Shown here: positions 1 to 9,022 of the stretch, piece by piece | Layout of the letters: each line of letters opens with the position of its first letter | How positions within the stretch are numbered: position 1 is the stretch's first letter | Assembly (NCBI GenBank): GCA_964434955.1 | Contig: CAYSXI010000004.1 | Location: 20,067 to 84,066, forward strand | Reading direction: 5' to 3' | DNA: 64,000 bases | Origin: JANQLU01 sp964434955 | GTDB lineage: Bacteria > Planctomycetota > Planctomycetia > Pirellulales > Pirellulaceae | Notes under the pieces: generated by a model | Told to the model about the DNA's origin: nothing | Database searches by the model: none | What the model saw: only the letters and a program-made list of their open reading frames with translations | Translations under genes and position numbers: made by a program

Positions 1-2
1 AT

Positions 3-1691
3 CGCAAGGAAATCGAGAAACAGCTTAAACGGCTACAGGAACAGCAGGAGCAGATTCTGCGTGACGCGGAGGAACTTCGTGATCGGATGAATCAGTCGGA
101 GAATCAGCAACGAATGAGCGAGCAGTCCCAACAAATGGAACGGGCTCGTGAAAACATCCGGCGGGCAAACGACGCACTTCAAAAAGGAGAAACGACCCGG
201 GCTGCCGCCGAGGGCTCGAGGGCCGAACAGGAACTCAACGAGTTGAAGGATGAGTTTCGCAAACGAACGGCCGGGCAGTTCAATGATCGCATGCGAAACA
301 TGCGTCAAAAAGCGCAGGAACTTGATCGGGAACAAAAACGGATTGCCGAAGACATCAAAGAACTGAATGGCACCAACTCGGAGCCCCAGAACAAGTCACT
401 TCGCCAGGAAGACAAAAGCGGCGATTTGGACGAACGAATCGAGAAGCAGCTCAATGAAATCAAGGACTTGAAACAATCGATGCGTGAAGTCATCGAAGAG
501 TCCGAGGACATTGAGCCCCTGCTCGCCCAGGAATTGTATGACACCTTCCGGAATTCGGAGAGAAAGAAGCCCGAAAGTGCCCTGGAGTCGACACGCCGCT
601 CCCTTCAGCAAGGTTGGAATCGCGATGCCGCCGATCGCGAAAAGGGAGCCAGCGATGGCATCAAGCAAATGCGGGAAGGCATTGAGAAGGCTGCGGAAAG
701 TGTCCTCGGGGATGAAACCCGTGCCTTGGAGCGTGCCAATTCACAATTGAATCGGCTCAAGGGAGAACTGAAAAACGAAATCAAGGAGAATGATCCAAAA
801 GCCTTTGATAATGAACGCCAATCATCGGAAAGCCGGTCGCAAAATCGCGATGGAAACCCGGGAGGTGGAAAGGCACCCAGCAAGAAAGGCGAAGGCAAGG
901 ACAAAGACCGTGAGTCTCCCAATGGAAACGGGAACAGCAAGTCTTCCAAGGAAAAAGATCGCGAAGGGAACGCCGCTGGTGAACGTAAAGGGGAAGGCAA
1001 AGGAAAAGGAAAGAACCGGCCTGACAAAAACGAGTCCGCCCGCGGAAAAGGAAAATCCGACGAAAGCAAGAAATCCAAAAACGACAAGCAAGGCAAAGGT
1101 TCCGGGAAACAAAAAGGAAACCCGAATTCGAAATCCGGTGGTGGCGGAGATGGCGCGCCTGACAATGATCGAGATTCGGACCAGGATCCTGACCAACCCC
1201 GCGGACAAGGAAATGGTCGGGGGCAGGATGAGCCGCGAAATGACCGCCCCAATCGCCCGAGAAGTTTGCGGGATAATCAGGACCGACCGCAAGACGGTTC
1301 CGGGTCCGGCCTGCCACCCATCAATCGATGGGGAGCCGATGATCGCAACCTGCGTCCCCTCACCGGTGAAGACTTCATGGATTGGTCAGATCGGCTACGA
1401 GACGTGGAAGAGATGGTAGAAGATCCTGAGCTACGAGCGGAAGCCGCGCGAATTCGCGATCGGGCGAAGGCCATTCGCAAGGAATATCAGCGACACTCGA
1501 AGGAGCCCAATTGGGACCTCGTTCGACTGTCGATTTTTGAACCGCTCCAAGATCTGCAAATGAAAATTCAAGACGAATTGATCCGCAAGACGAACCGCAA
1601 GTCCAAAGTTCCAATTGATCGGGATCCTGTTCCGAATCAATTCAAGGATGCGGTGCGGAAGTATTATCAGAACATTGGGAGTGGTCGATGA
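3..1691 (+). CDS. Coiled-coil envelope protein, 5' end missing
   Basis: The frame is open from the first full codon at base 3, so the start lies left of the window; about 562 residues are visible. The first 270 or so are Glu/Lys/Gln/Arg-rich with heptad-like spacing, suggesting a long coiled coil. Residues near 280-430 are low complexity (Lys, Gly, Asp, Asn, Ser, Pro). A compact region of about 120 residues with conserved-looking aromatics (NWDLVRLSIFEPL) closes the protein. The stop overlaps the next start as ATGA, so translation is probably coupled. Planctomycete clusters of MoxR ATPase, DUF58 and BatA/VWA proteins often contain a large DUF4175-like coiled-coil gene in this position, and I infer membership of that group. 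Biochemical role unknown. Confidence 0.75.
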   Translation, partial: RKEIEKQLKRLQEQQEQILRDAEELRDRMNQSENQQRMSEQSQQMERARENIRRANDALQKGETTRAAAEGSRAEQELNELKDEFRKRTAGQFNDRMRNMRQKAQELDREQKRIAEDIKELNGTNSEPQNKSLRQEDKSGDLDERIEKQLNEIKDLKQSMREVIEESEDIEPLLAQELYDTFRNSERKKPESALESTRRSLQQGWNRDAADREKGASDGIKQMREGIEKAAESVLGDETRALERANSQLNRLKGELKNEIKENDPKAFDNERQSSESRSQNRDGNPGGGKAPSKKGEGKDKDRESPNGNGNSKSSKEKDREGNAAGERKGEGKGKGKNRPDKNESARGKGKSDESKKSKNDKQGKGSGKQKGNPNSKSGGGGDGAPDNDRDSDQDPDQPRGQGNGRGQDEPRNDRPNRPRSLRDNQDRPQDGSGSGLPPINRWGADDRNLRPLTGEDFMDWSDRLRDVEEMVEDPELRAEAARIRDRAKAIRKEYQRHSKEPNWDLVRLSIFEPLQDLQMKIQDELIRKTNRKSKVPIDRDPVPNQFKDAVRKYYQNIGSGR

Positions 1692-4045
1692 GGTGGCTTC
1701 CCAATGCCTGGGGATCTCCAGAATGGCTTTTGCCGGTTGGAGTATTCCTGCTTATCGCAATCGGGCTGGTAATCTGGTCCTACTTGCGCAGCAACAGTCC
1801 AGGGTGGGTTCGCTTGAGTTCCGCGATCCTGAAGACGTTAGGGTTTGTCGCGCTATGCCTGATCCTTCTGGAGCCGAAAATTCGAACCGCAAGACCGAAA
1901 CCAGGCGCCAACCTTTTTGTCTTGATGGTCGACAAAAGTCAGAGCCTGGACATCAAGGATTCCGGTGCCTCGGGAACTCGTGAGGAACAGACGGTTGAAC
2001 TTCTTGATCCCGAATCCGAATGGATCAATCGTTTGAATGATGACTTCGACCTCAGGCGATATACATTTGCCTCTCGCCTTCACCCGGTTAACGACTTTGC
2101 GTCGTATTCAGCGGATGCGCCGCGTTCCAATCTGATCGGTTCGATCAACATGATTACAAAACGCGTTGCCAATCAGAATTGTGGGGGAATTCTGATGATC
2201 ACCGACGGCAATGCAACGGACCTAAGCGATTCAAATATCGATTGGAGCGCCTTGCCTCCGATTTATCCCGTCGTGCTGGGCCGACAACACGGTGGCAAGG
2301 ATATTCGCCTGGACCGGGTTTCCATCAGCCAAACCAATTTCGAATCGGCGCCGGTTACGATCACCTGCGAACTTTCAACCAAAGGCTATCGTGGAAAATC
2401 GGTTTCGGTGGAGTTGCTGGACGAATCCATGAAACGCCTGCAACTGAAGTCGGTTTCCGACGTGGAAGACGACAAGAAATTTGCGGTACGCTTCGAAGTG
2501 AAGCCCGAAATGCGGGGAGTCCATTTTTATAACGTCCGTGCTTTTGAGACGTCTCGTGAATTTGTTTTTGAAGAGCCTGAACGATCTCGCGAAGCGACCC
2601 TCGCGAATAACATTAGCCGTGTTTCGGTCGATCGAGGTCAGGGCCCTTTTCGTGTGCTCTACGTATCCGGTCGTCCCAACTGGGAATATAAATTCCTCAA
2701 GCGAGCGTTGGAGGAAGATCCCGAAGTCAAACTTACCGCGCTCATTCGACTTGCCCGCAAGGAGCCGAAATTTTCATTTCGCGGCCATGAGCAGGAGTCG
2801 AAAAGTTCGTTGTTCAAAGGTTTTGGTAACGACGACGATCAAACCGTCGAGCAGTACGATGAACCGGTTCTGATTCGCTTGAATCATCTGGACGCGGAAG
2901 AACTTCGCGGCGGTTTCCCCAAGGACGAAAAAGAATTGTTTCGATTCGACGCGGTCATTCTCGACGATATCGAAAGCAAGTTTTTCACTCAGGATCAAAT
3001 GTCGCTGCTACAGCAGTTTGTCAGCATTCGTGGCGGAAGCCTGATGATGCTGGGGGGCCAGGAGTCATTCGTTCGGGGTGGCTATGATCGAACACCGGTG
3101 GGTGAACTTCTGCCGGTCTATCTCGATCGATTCAAGAACATGGCTCCGGCGGAAAACGTCTGGATGAATCTAACTCGCGAAGGCTGGCTACGACCTTGGG
3201 TTCGGGTTCGCAGCACGGAACAATCGGAGAAAGATCGACTGTCAAAGATGCCTCCATTCAAAACGGTGAACCGGGTGCGATCCATCAAACCAGGCGCGAC
3301 GGTTCTTGTTCGCGTCCAAGCCAATCGAAACGAGAGTTATCCAGCTCTGGTCACTCAAAAATACGGAAAAGGTCGAACGGCCGCGCTATTGATCGGTGAC
3401 CTTTGGCGATGGCAACTGACCGATTCAGGCGACGATGACATGATGCGTTCCTGGCGGCAGGTTTCTCGCTGGCTGGTCGGCGACGTCCCCAAGCGGATTG
3501 AGTATGAAATCAATGAAGTTCACGACGCCAATCAATCGGTCCGCCTGCAGGTTCGTGTGCGCGATGATGCCTTTAAACCCCTGGACAATGCGACCGTCAA
3601 GCTGAAGGTCAAGGTTCCCGATGACGATGGCAAGCTGAAAGAAATCGAATTGAGAGCGGAACCATCCGATGAAGAAGCGGGAACCTACGAGGCCTTGGTG
3701 GCTTCTCGGCAAGCCGGAAACTACCAATGTGAAATCGTGGTAGAAGGTCCCGACGGCAGCCCTTTGGGGAAAAGAACCACGGGCTGGGTAAGCCAGTCTT
3801 CGAAGGACGAGTTCCGCAACCTAAGCCCAAACGTCGACCTTCTGAAAAACATTGCTGCTCAAACCGGTGGCAGAATCGTCGGTGCGAATGAATTGGACTC
3901 ATTTTCAAAATCCATTCCAACCTCCGAACGCATGATCACGGAAACTCGTGTTACGCCCTGGTGGCATCACTGGAGCCTGTTGGCCATCGTGATCGCCTTA
4001 TTCGTTGGCGAATGGGGAATCCGTCGATGGAAAGGAATGCCATGA
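1688..4045 (+). CDS. VWA / glutamine amidotransferase-like membrane protein
   Basis: 785 residues. Two hydrophobic segments near residues 12-32 and 44-61 anchor the N-terminus and one near 758-775 anchors the C-terminus, leaving most of the protein outside the cytoplasm. A von Willebrand A-like MIDAS motif DKSQS (DxSxS) is at residues 82-86. Around residues 415-480 is a class-I glutamine amidotransferase-like fold (FDAVILDDIESKFF, then GGSLMMLGGQESF) of the kind found in planctomycete BatA/VWA cluster proteins; I see no obvious catalytic triad. The region near 600-710 looks Ig-like. It overlaps both neighbours by ATGA, marking a tight operon. Probably a structural or stress-response envelope protein, not an amidotransferase enzyme. 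Confidence 0.8.
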   Translation: MRWLPNAWGSPEWLLPVGVFLLIAIGLVIWSYLRSNSPGWVRLSSAILKTLGFVALCLILLEPKIRTARPKPGANLFVLMVDKSQSLDIKDSGASGTREEQTVELLDPESEWINRLNDDFDLRRYTFASRLHPVNDFASYSADAPRSNLIGSINMITKRVANQNCGGILMITDGNATDLSDSNIDWSALPPIYPVVLGRQHGGKDIRLDRVSISQTNFESAPVTITCELSTKGYRGKSVSVELLDESMKRLQLKSVSDVEDDKKFAVRFEVKPEMRGVHFYNVRAFETSREFVFEEPERSREATLANNISRVSVDRGQGPFRVLYVSGRPNWEYKFLKRALEEDPEVKLTALIRLARKEPKFSFRGHEQESKSSLFKGFGNDDDQTVEQYDEPVLIRLNHLDAEELRGGFPKDEKELFRFDAVILDDIESKFFTQDQMSLLQQFVSIRGGSLMMLGGQESFVRGGYDRTPVGELLPVYLDRFKNMAPAENVWMNLTREGWLRPWVRVRSTEQSEKDRLSKMPPFKTVNRVRSIKPGATVLVRVQANRNESYPALVTQKYGKGRTAALLIGDLWRWQLTDSGDDDMMRSWRQVSRWLVGDVPKRIEYEINEVHDANQSVRLQVRVRDDAFKPLDNATVKLKVKVPDDDGKLKEIELRAEPSDEEAGTYEALVASRQAGNYQCEIVVEGPDGSPLGKRTTGWVSQSSKDEFRNLSPNVDLLKNIAAQTGGRIVGANELDSFSKSIPTSERMITETRVTPWWHHWSLLAIVIALFVGEWGIRRWKGMP

Positions 4046-5085
4046 TTCGAATCTTCACATGGGTCATCGCCATTTGCGTTTGGGCTGCTTCTGCCAGTTG
4101 CGTTCGATCGCAGGAGAAAGACGCCGCACCTGAGATTTCCAAACAGCAGAAACAAAAAGTGCTGGTCGTCGTCGGCGCACCTGGAGAAGAAACTTATCGC
4201 AAGCAGTTTCTCGAGTGGGCGACCCTATGGGAAAAAAATGCTTCGGCTGCGAATTGTGATTTCCAACTGATCGGTGGCAAGACCAAGTCCAAAGTCGAAC
4301 GAAAGCAGGAAGATGAATCGGAAGCAACAGATAACGTTTCTGATCGGAGTCGGCTCGAGTCCTATTTGAAGGAAAACGTCGACCATGCCGGCCCAATGTG
4401 GATCGTATTGATTGGTCATGGAACTTTCGGGGGCCAGGGAACGGCAAAATTCAACCTGGCTGGGCCCGACGTAACTTCGAGTGATTTGGCCAAATGGATT
4501 CGTCCCGTCAAGGGGCAAGTCGTTTTGGTCAATTGCGCTTCGGCGAGTAGTCCGTTCCTCGCGGAAGATTGGGGCAAAGACCGAATCGTTTTGACTTCGA
4601 CCAAAAGTGGATTCCAATACAACTTTTCGCGATTCGGAAAGTTCTTCGCTGAGGCGATTGTGGATCGCACGATCGATTTGGACAAAGACGGTCAAACATC
4701 GTTGTTGGAAGCCTTTCTTGCCGCTTCCAACCGAACTCAGGAGTTTTACAAGTCCGCCTCGCGAATCGCGACTGAAAATGCGTTGCTCGACGACAATGGC
4801 GACAAGTTGGGCACGGCAGCGGATTGGTTTTCCGGGATTCGCGTTACCAAACAGGCGAAGAAAGGCTCGATTCCGGACGGACCTCGCGCCAACCAGGTGT
4901 TTTTCCTGGCGTCCGAGAGGAATTCAAAATTACCGCCAGAGGCAATTGCAACGCGAAACGAGCTGGAGCTTCAACTCGAACGAATCCGTGCCGAGAGAGG
5001 CAACTTGAGCGAAGAGGCATATCTGAACCAGCTGGAATCGGTGCTCTTTGAGTTGGCCAAAATCTACGAAAAGCACTCGAAATAG
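4042..5085 (+). CDS. Secreted caspase-like (clan CD) peptidase-like protein
   Basis: 347 residues from the ATG at 4042, which overlaps the previous stop as ATGA; a longer frame opens at 3961 but would run deep into the upstream gene. Residues 1-24 form a signal peptide, with Cys20 in a possible lipobox (ASASC). His126 in IGHGTFGG and Cys165 in VNCASASSPF, 39 residues apart after hydrophobic strands, match the His-Gly / Cys dyad arrangement of caspase and C13 (clan CD) folds. DLDKDGQTSLLEAF near residue 215 resembles an EF-hand loop. The C-terminal 70 residues are charged and helical. Last gene of the envelope operon. Whether it is active is unknown. Confidence 0.65.
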   Translation: MIRIFTWVIAICVWAASASCVRSQEKDAAPEISKQQKQKVLVVVGAPGEETYRKQFLEWATLWEKNASAANCDFQLIGGKTKSKVERKQEDESEATDNVSDRSRLESYLKENVDHAGPMWIVLIGHGTFGGQGTAKFNLAGPDVTSSDLAKWIRPVKGQVVLVNCASASSPFLAEDWGKDRIVLTSTKSGFQYNFSRFGKFFAEAIVDRTIDLDKDGQTSLLEAFLAASNRTQEFYKSASRIATENALLDDNGDKLGTAADWFSGIRVTKQAKKGSIPDGPRANQVFFLASERNSKLPPEAIATRNELELQLERIRAERGNLSEEAYLNQLESVLFELAKIYEKHSK

Positions 5086-5296
5086 CATCGAGGCGGCTTC
5101 GAAACACTCGGCCCTGGGCTCGCTTTGAAGCCCGCTGGTTGAAAATAAACCTTCACCTGGCCCCCGCCAACAAATTCTCAAAAAACTTTCCCGCCCCGCG
5201 TCAGGAAAGTCGACCTCATCCGTAAAACCCCCTGACGGCAAACCCGCTTTGCGTCAGTCGATGATTTCCTGTCGTTTCTTCCCTGGGGTGGCTCAC

Positions 5297-8200
5297 ATGG
5301 TACAGACAATTACGGTTCGCATTCTTGCGACTTTTGGATTCCTGTTGTTGATATTCGGTTTTACGGCCCCTGGCTCAGGGCAGATATTTAACTCAACCTG
5401 GGCGGGTGGAACCGGCGATTGGACAGACGCCTCCAACTGGTCAACACTCGACTTCCCAAGAAACAACGGGTCCGAGTACTACAATGCGATCATTTCCGGC
5501 GGCGGAAACACGGTCAATCTTGCCGGAGTCTACGAGATTGACTCGCTCAGCGTTGGATTCGGCAGCATTCTTAATCTGAACAACAACACCATTTTGACCA
5601 TCGTGAGTGATCCCAGTCGTTCAACCAGCGGGTCGGTGGTCAATTCGGGCTCCATTTTTCTAAACGCGACCAATTTGGGTTCAACGCTACGCTTTGATGG
5701 CACGGTCACGCTAACCGGTGGTGGCACCATCTTCATGGGAAACGACGCGGGAAATCAATTGACGGGAACCAACAATGGGATGCTCATCAATGAGGACAAC
5801 GTGATTCGCGGATCCGGAACCATCGGAACGTTTAACACGCTCGGGTTTTTAAATCGTGGGCAAGTCATCGCTGACCAATCTGTTCCGCTCAACATCGCGC
5901 TGGACCCGGGTGTCACTAACGAAGGTCAAATGCAGGCAACCAGTGGGGGTACGTTGAACCTGGTCGGCGGGACACTTTCCAATGAACTGGGAGTTATCGA
6001 GGCCAAAACGGGTTCGACCATCTCGTTGACGAACATGACTGTCGATGGAGGTCAGATTAATACGTTGGGCACGGGCCAGATATCGATTCAAAACTCGATT
6101 TTTGACAGCTCGACGAACCAGGTGACCGTCGACGGAACCGTCAACATTGACAATAACCGGACACTCACGGTGTTGGGCGACTTGATCAACAAACAGAACA
6201 TCAACCTTAATGCGACCACCCTTGCTTCCAGCCTCCGTTTTGACGGAACGGTTGAGCTTTCGGGCGGTGGATCCGTCAACTTGGGAGACGATGGCGGGAA
6301 TCAGCTGATTGGGGTCAACAACGGCACTTTGATCAACAAAGATCATTTGATTCAAGGTTCCGGAACGATTGGGACCAGCAATACCCTGGCTCTTAACAAT
6401 CAAGCAACGATCGAATCGAACGCGACCGTCGGTATGACCATCATTGGAAATGCGGGAGTCACCAATACTGGAATCATGCGCAGCACGAATGGATCTTTGC
6501 TGACATTGATTGGCGGAACATTCGCAAATGCCAATGGTTTGATTGAAGCTCAAACCGGATCGACGGTCTTGATCAACAATGCCACCATCGACGGTGGAGA
6601 CATCAATACTTCCGGCACCGGAACCATTTCAGTCCTCAACTCGACGTTTGACAGCAGTACGAATCAGGTCACCCTCGATAGCGTCGTCAACGTCGACAAC
6701 AATCGTTCATTGACGGTCATCGGTGACCTGGTCAACATGCAGTCGATCAACCTGAACGCGACCAGTCTTTCTTCGAACCTGCGGATTAATGGCGAGGTCG
6801 AACTGACGGGTGGCGGCACGATCAACATGAACGTTGACAGTGGCAATCAGGTGATTGGCATGAACGGCGGCAAACTCATCAACCAGGATCATCTGATTCG
6901 AGGCACCGGAACGATCGGCACGTCGAATACGCTTGAGCTGATCAACAACAACTCGATCGTCTCTGACGAAAATGGAATGACGATTCTGGGCACCCCGGGC
7001 GTTACGAACAACAGCCTGCTTCGTGCGACCAACTCGGCCACATTGAATCTGGTTGGCGGAGTCTTTGACAACCAACTCGGTGTGATCGAGGCCGACAACG
7101 ATTCACTGGTGAACCTTCAGTCCATGACGGTTTTGGGGGGAACTTTGCGAAGCATCGGCACCGGCTCATTCTCCGCTGCAGCGACGATATTCGACGGCAC
7201 GCTCACGCCGGTTGTCATTGACGGACAGGTAAACGTCGCCAACAACCAAACCCTGACACTCAAAGGAACGATTGAGAACAAAACCCAAACCATCGATCTG
7301 CTTGCCACCAATTTGAATTCAAACATCTCTGTTTTCGGCTCCGTCCAACTCGAAGGCGGAGGCACCATTCACATGAACAATGATCTCGGTAATCGAATCA
7401 TTGGTGCTTCAGGTGGCTTCTTGACCAATGTCGACAACCGAATTCATGGATCCGGGTTTATTGGATTGGCCAGCTCGCTTCAGGTTCTCAACCAGGGCGT
7501 CATTGAAGCCGATCAGAGCGAACCATTAACACTGATTGGGAGTGGTGGTTTTACCAACGAAAACCAGATTCGCGCCATCAACGGGGCCTCGCTCAACTTG
7601 AATTCCGGCGCGTTTGAGAATGCCCTCGGCGTTATCAGCGCAAGTGACAGTTCTTTTTTGAATCTTGTCTCGACGACGGTTCGCGGTGGAACGGTTCAAG
7701 CGGATGGCTCGAGCCTGATCGTCTCCTCGCAGTCAACCCTTGATGGAAGTAGCGACAAGTTGATGTTGGACGGCGAAGTATTCGTCGGCAATAACTTGTT
7801 CCTGAACCTCAAAGGCGACATTGCCAACATGCAAGACATCACGCTCAACGCGACGAACCTCTCGTCCCAGCTTCGGATCGAAGGAACCGTAAATCTGGAT
7901 GGAAATGGTCGGATCGTCATGAACGACGATGCGGGCAACCAGATTCGTGGAATCGTCGACGGATTCCTGATCAACCAGGATAATCGAATCGAGGGTGCCG
8001 GAAACCTTGGAATCAATACGCTTCAAATGACGAATCGGGGAGTCATCGACGCCAATGCAACCAACACGCTTTTTATTGATCCGGATGCTGGCGGTTTCCT
8101 CAATGACACGGGTGGGTTAACAAAAGTTTCCGGGGCGGGTTGTATGACTTTGCTCGCGGGAAACCACACGAATCGCGGCACGTTTGAAGTCGACACGACC

Positions 8201-8932
8201 CGAGTCCTTTCAATAAACAGTGGAGCCAACTTCGAAAACGAATCGGGATTGGTCGATATCGAATCCGGAGCCTTGATCAACGTAACGGGCACCTACACCC
8301 AAAGCGGTGGCGTAACTCACAACAACGGTACGCTTGCATCATCGATTCTAAATGATTTCAACGGTGGTTCGCTGACGGGCAACGGATTCGTGGACGGAGA
8401 TGCCGATTTCGATGTGGCTTCGACGATCGCTGCAGGAGATTCCGTTGGCATGATCGATTTCCTTGACGATTTGAATATGGCCGGAACGTTCGAGATTGAA
8501 CTTCAAGGCCTATTGGTCGAGGGCGCCGCGCAAGACATCAACCTGGTTAACACGGGAACCACTCGCGGATTGACCGAGTTTGATCAGATCAACGTGTACG
8601 GTGATGTAACGCTGGCGGACGGCACGATCCTGGATGTTTCACGGCTTGGCGGATTCAATCCCCAGGTCGGAGACTTTTTTGACGTTTTGACCGGTGACTC
8701 AATCAGCCTACTTGGTTCATTGAATATTCAAACCGACTCGGTAGGCCTTATCTTCTCTTCAAGTGTTCATACGCTGTTTGATCCAACGACGGGTTCCAAT
8801 CGTGATGTGCTCCGCCTGACGACAATCTCGGCAGTGCCGGAACCGAACGCGAGCGCGATTCTGGCCTTTGTGTTCCTGATCGGCTTTTCATTGCTGTTGA
8901 GACGCGAACGAGCGGTTTACGCGGCATCCTGA
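5297..8932 (+). CDS. Repetitive PEP-CTERM surface protein
   Basis: 1211 residues from the ATG at 5297, preceded by a GGGGTGG purine tract; in-frame ATGs at 5249 and 5261 are possible but the signal peptide fits 5297. After the signal peptide, the start TWAGGTGDWTDASNW is typical of planctomycete passenger-like beta-solenoid proteins. Five homologous repeats follow, each with the pattern LNAT-L-S-LR--G-V-L-GGG-I, then GNQ--G and a later INQD/HGSG block. Their equivalent Asn codons are at 5663, 6209, 6755, 7301 and 7847, exactly 546 bases (182 residues) apart. The C-terminus has the PEP-CTERM signature: VPEPNAS, a hydrophobic helix, then RRER. Likely exported and processed by an exosortase that is not in this window. 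Role probably surface or matrix; no enzymatic motif seen. Confidence 0.85.
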   Translation: MVQTITVRILATFGFLLLIFGFTAPGSGQIFNSTWAGGTGDWTDASNWSTLDFPRNNGSEYYNAIISGGGNTVNLAGVYEIDSLSVGFGSILNLNNNTILTIVSDPSRSTSGSVVNSGSIFLNATNLGSTLRFDGTVTLTGGGTIFMGNDAGNQLTGTNNGMLINEDNVIRGSGTIGTFNTLGFLNRGQVIADQSVPLNIALDPGVTNEGQMQATSGGTLNLVGGTLSNELGVIEAKTGSTISLTNMTVDGGQINTLGTGQISIQNSIFDSSTNQVTVDGTVNIDNNRTLTVLGDLINKQNINLNATTLASSLRFDGTVELSGGGSVNLGDDGGNQLIGVNNGTLINKDHLIQGSGTIGTSNTLALNNQATIESNATVGMTIIGNAGVTNTGIMRSTNGSLLTLIGGTFANANGLIEAQTGSTVLINNATIDGGDINTSGTGTISVLNSTFDSSTNQVTLDSVVNVDNNRSLTVIGDLVNMQSINLNATSLSSNLRINGEVELTGGGTINMNVDSGNQVIGMNGGKLINQDHLIRGTGTIGTSNTLELINNNSIVSDENGMTILGTPGVTNNSLLRATNSATLNLVGGVFDNQLGVIEADNDSLVNLQSMTVLGGTLRSIGTGSFSAAATIFDGTLTPVVIDGQVNVANNQTLTLKGTIENKTQTIDLLATNLNSNISVFGSVQLEGGGTIHMNNDLGNRIIGASGGFLTNVDNRIHGSGFIGLASSLQVLNQGVIEADQSEPLTLIGSGGFTNENQIRAINGASLNLNSGAFENALGVISASDSSFLNLVSTTVRGGTVQADGSSLIVSSQSTLDGSSDKLMLDGEVFVGNNLFLNLKGDIANMQDITLNATNLSSQLRIEGTVNLDGNGRIVMNDDAGNQIRGIVDGFLINQDNRIEGAGNLGINTLQMTNRGVIDANATNTLFIDPDAGGFLNDTGGLTKVSGAGCMTLLAGNHTNRGTFEVDTTRVLSINSGANFENESGLVDIESGALINVTGTYTQSGGVTHNNGTLASSILNDFNGGSLTGNGFVDGDADFDVASTIAAGDSVGMIDFLDDLNMAGTFEIELQGLLVEGAAQDINLVNTGTTRGLTEFDQINVYGDVTLADGTILDVSRLGGFNPQVGDFFDVLTGDSISLLGSLNIQTDSVGLIFSSSVHTLFDPTTGSNRDVLRLTTISAVPEPNASAILAFVFLIGFSLLLRRERAVYAAS

Positions 8933-8970
8933 TTTTAATTGGTCGCAACGCGTCATTATTAACGCACAAA

Positions 8971-9003
8971 AAACGCCGCGAAATTTTCCGCGGCGTTTGT
9001 TTT
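8971..9003. terminator. Bidirectional terminator between convergent genes
   Basis: A perfect 10-bp stem (aaacgccgcg at 8971-8980, cgcggcgttt at 8989-8998) with an 8-base loop, flanked by an A run on the left and a T run on the right, sits between the PEP-CTERM gene and the convergent M3 peptidase gene. It can act as an intrinsic terminator for both. Confidence 0.8.
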
Positions 9004-9022
9004 TGCGATTTCGATTTCCCGA

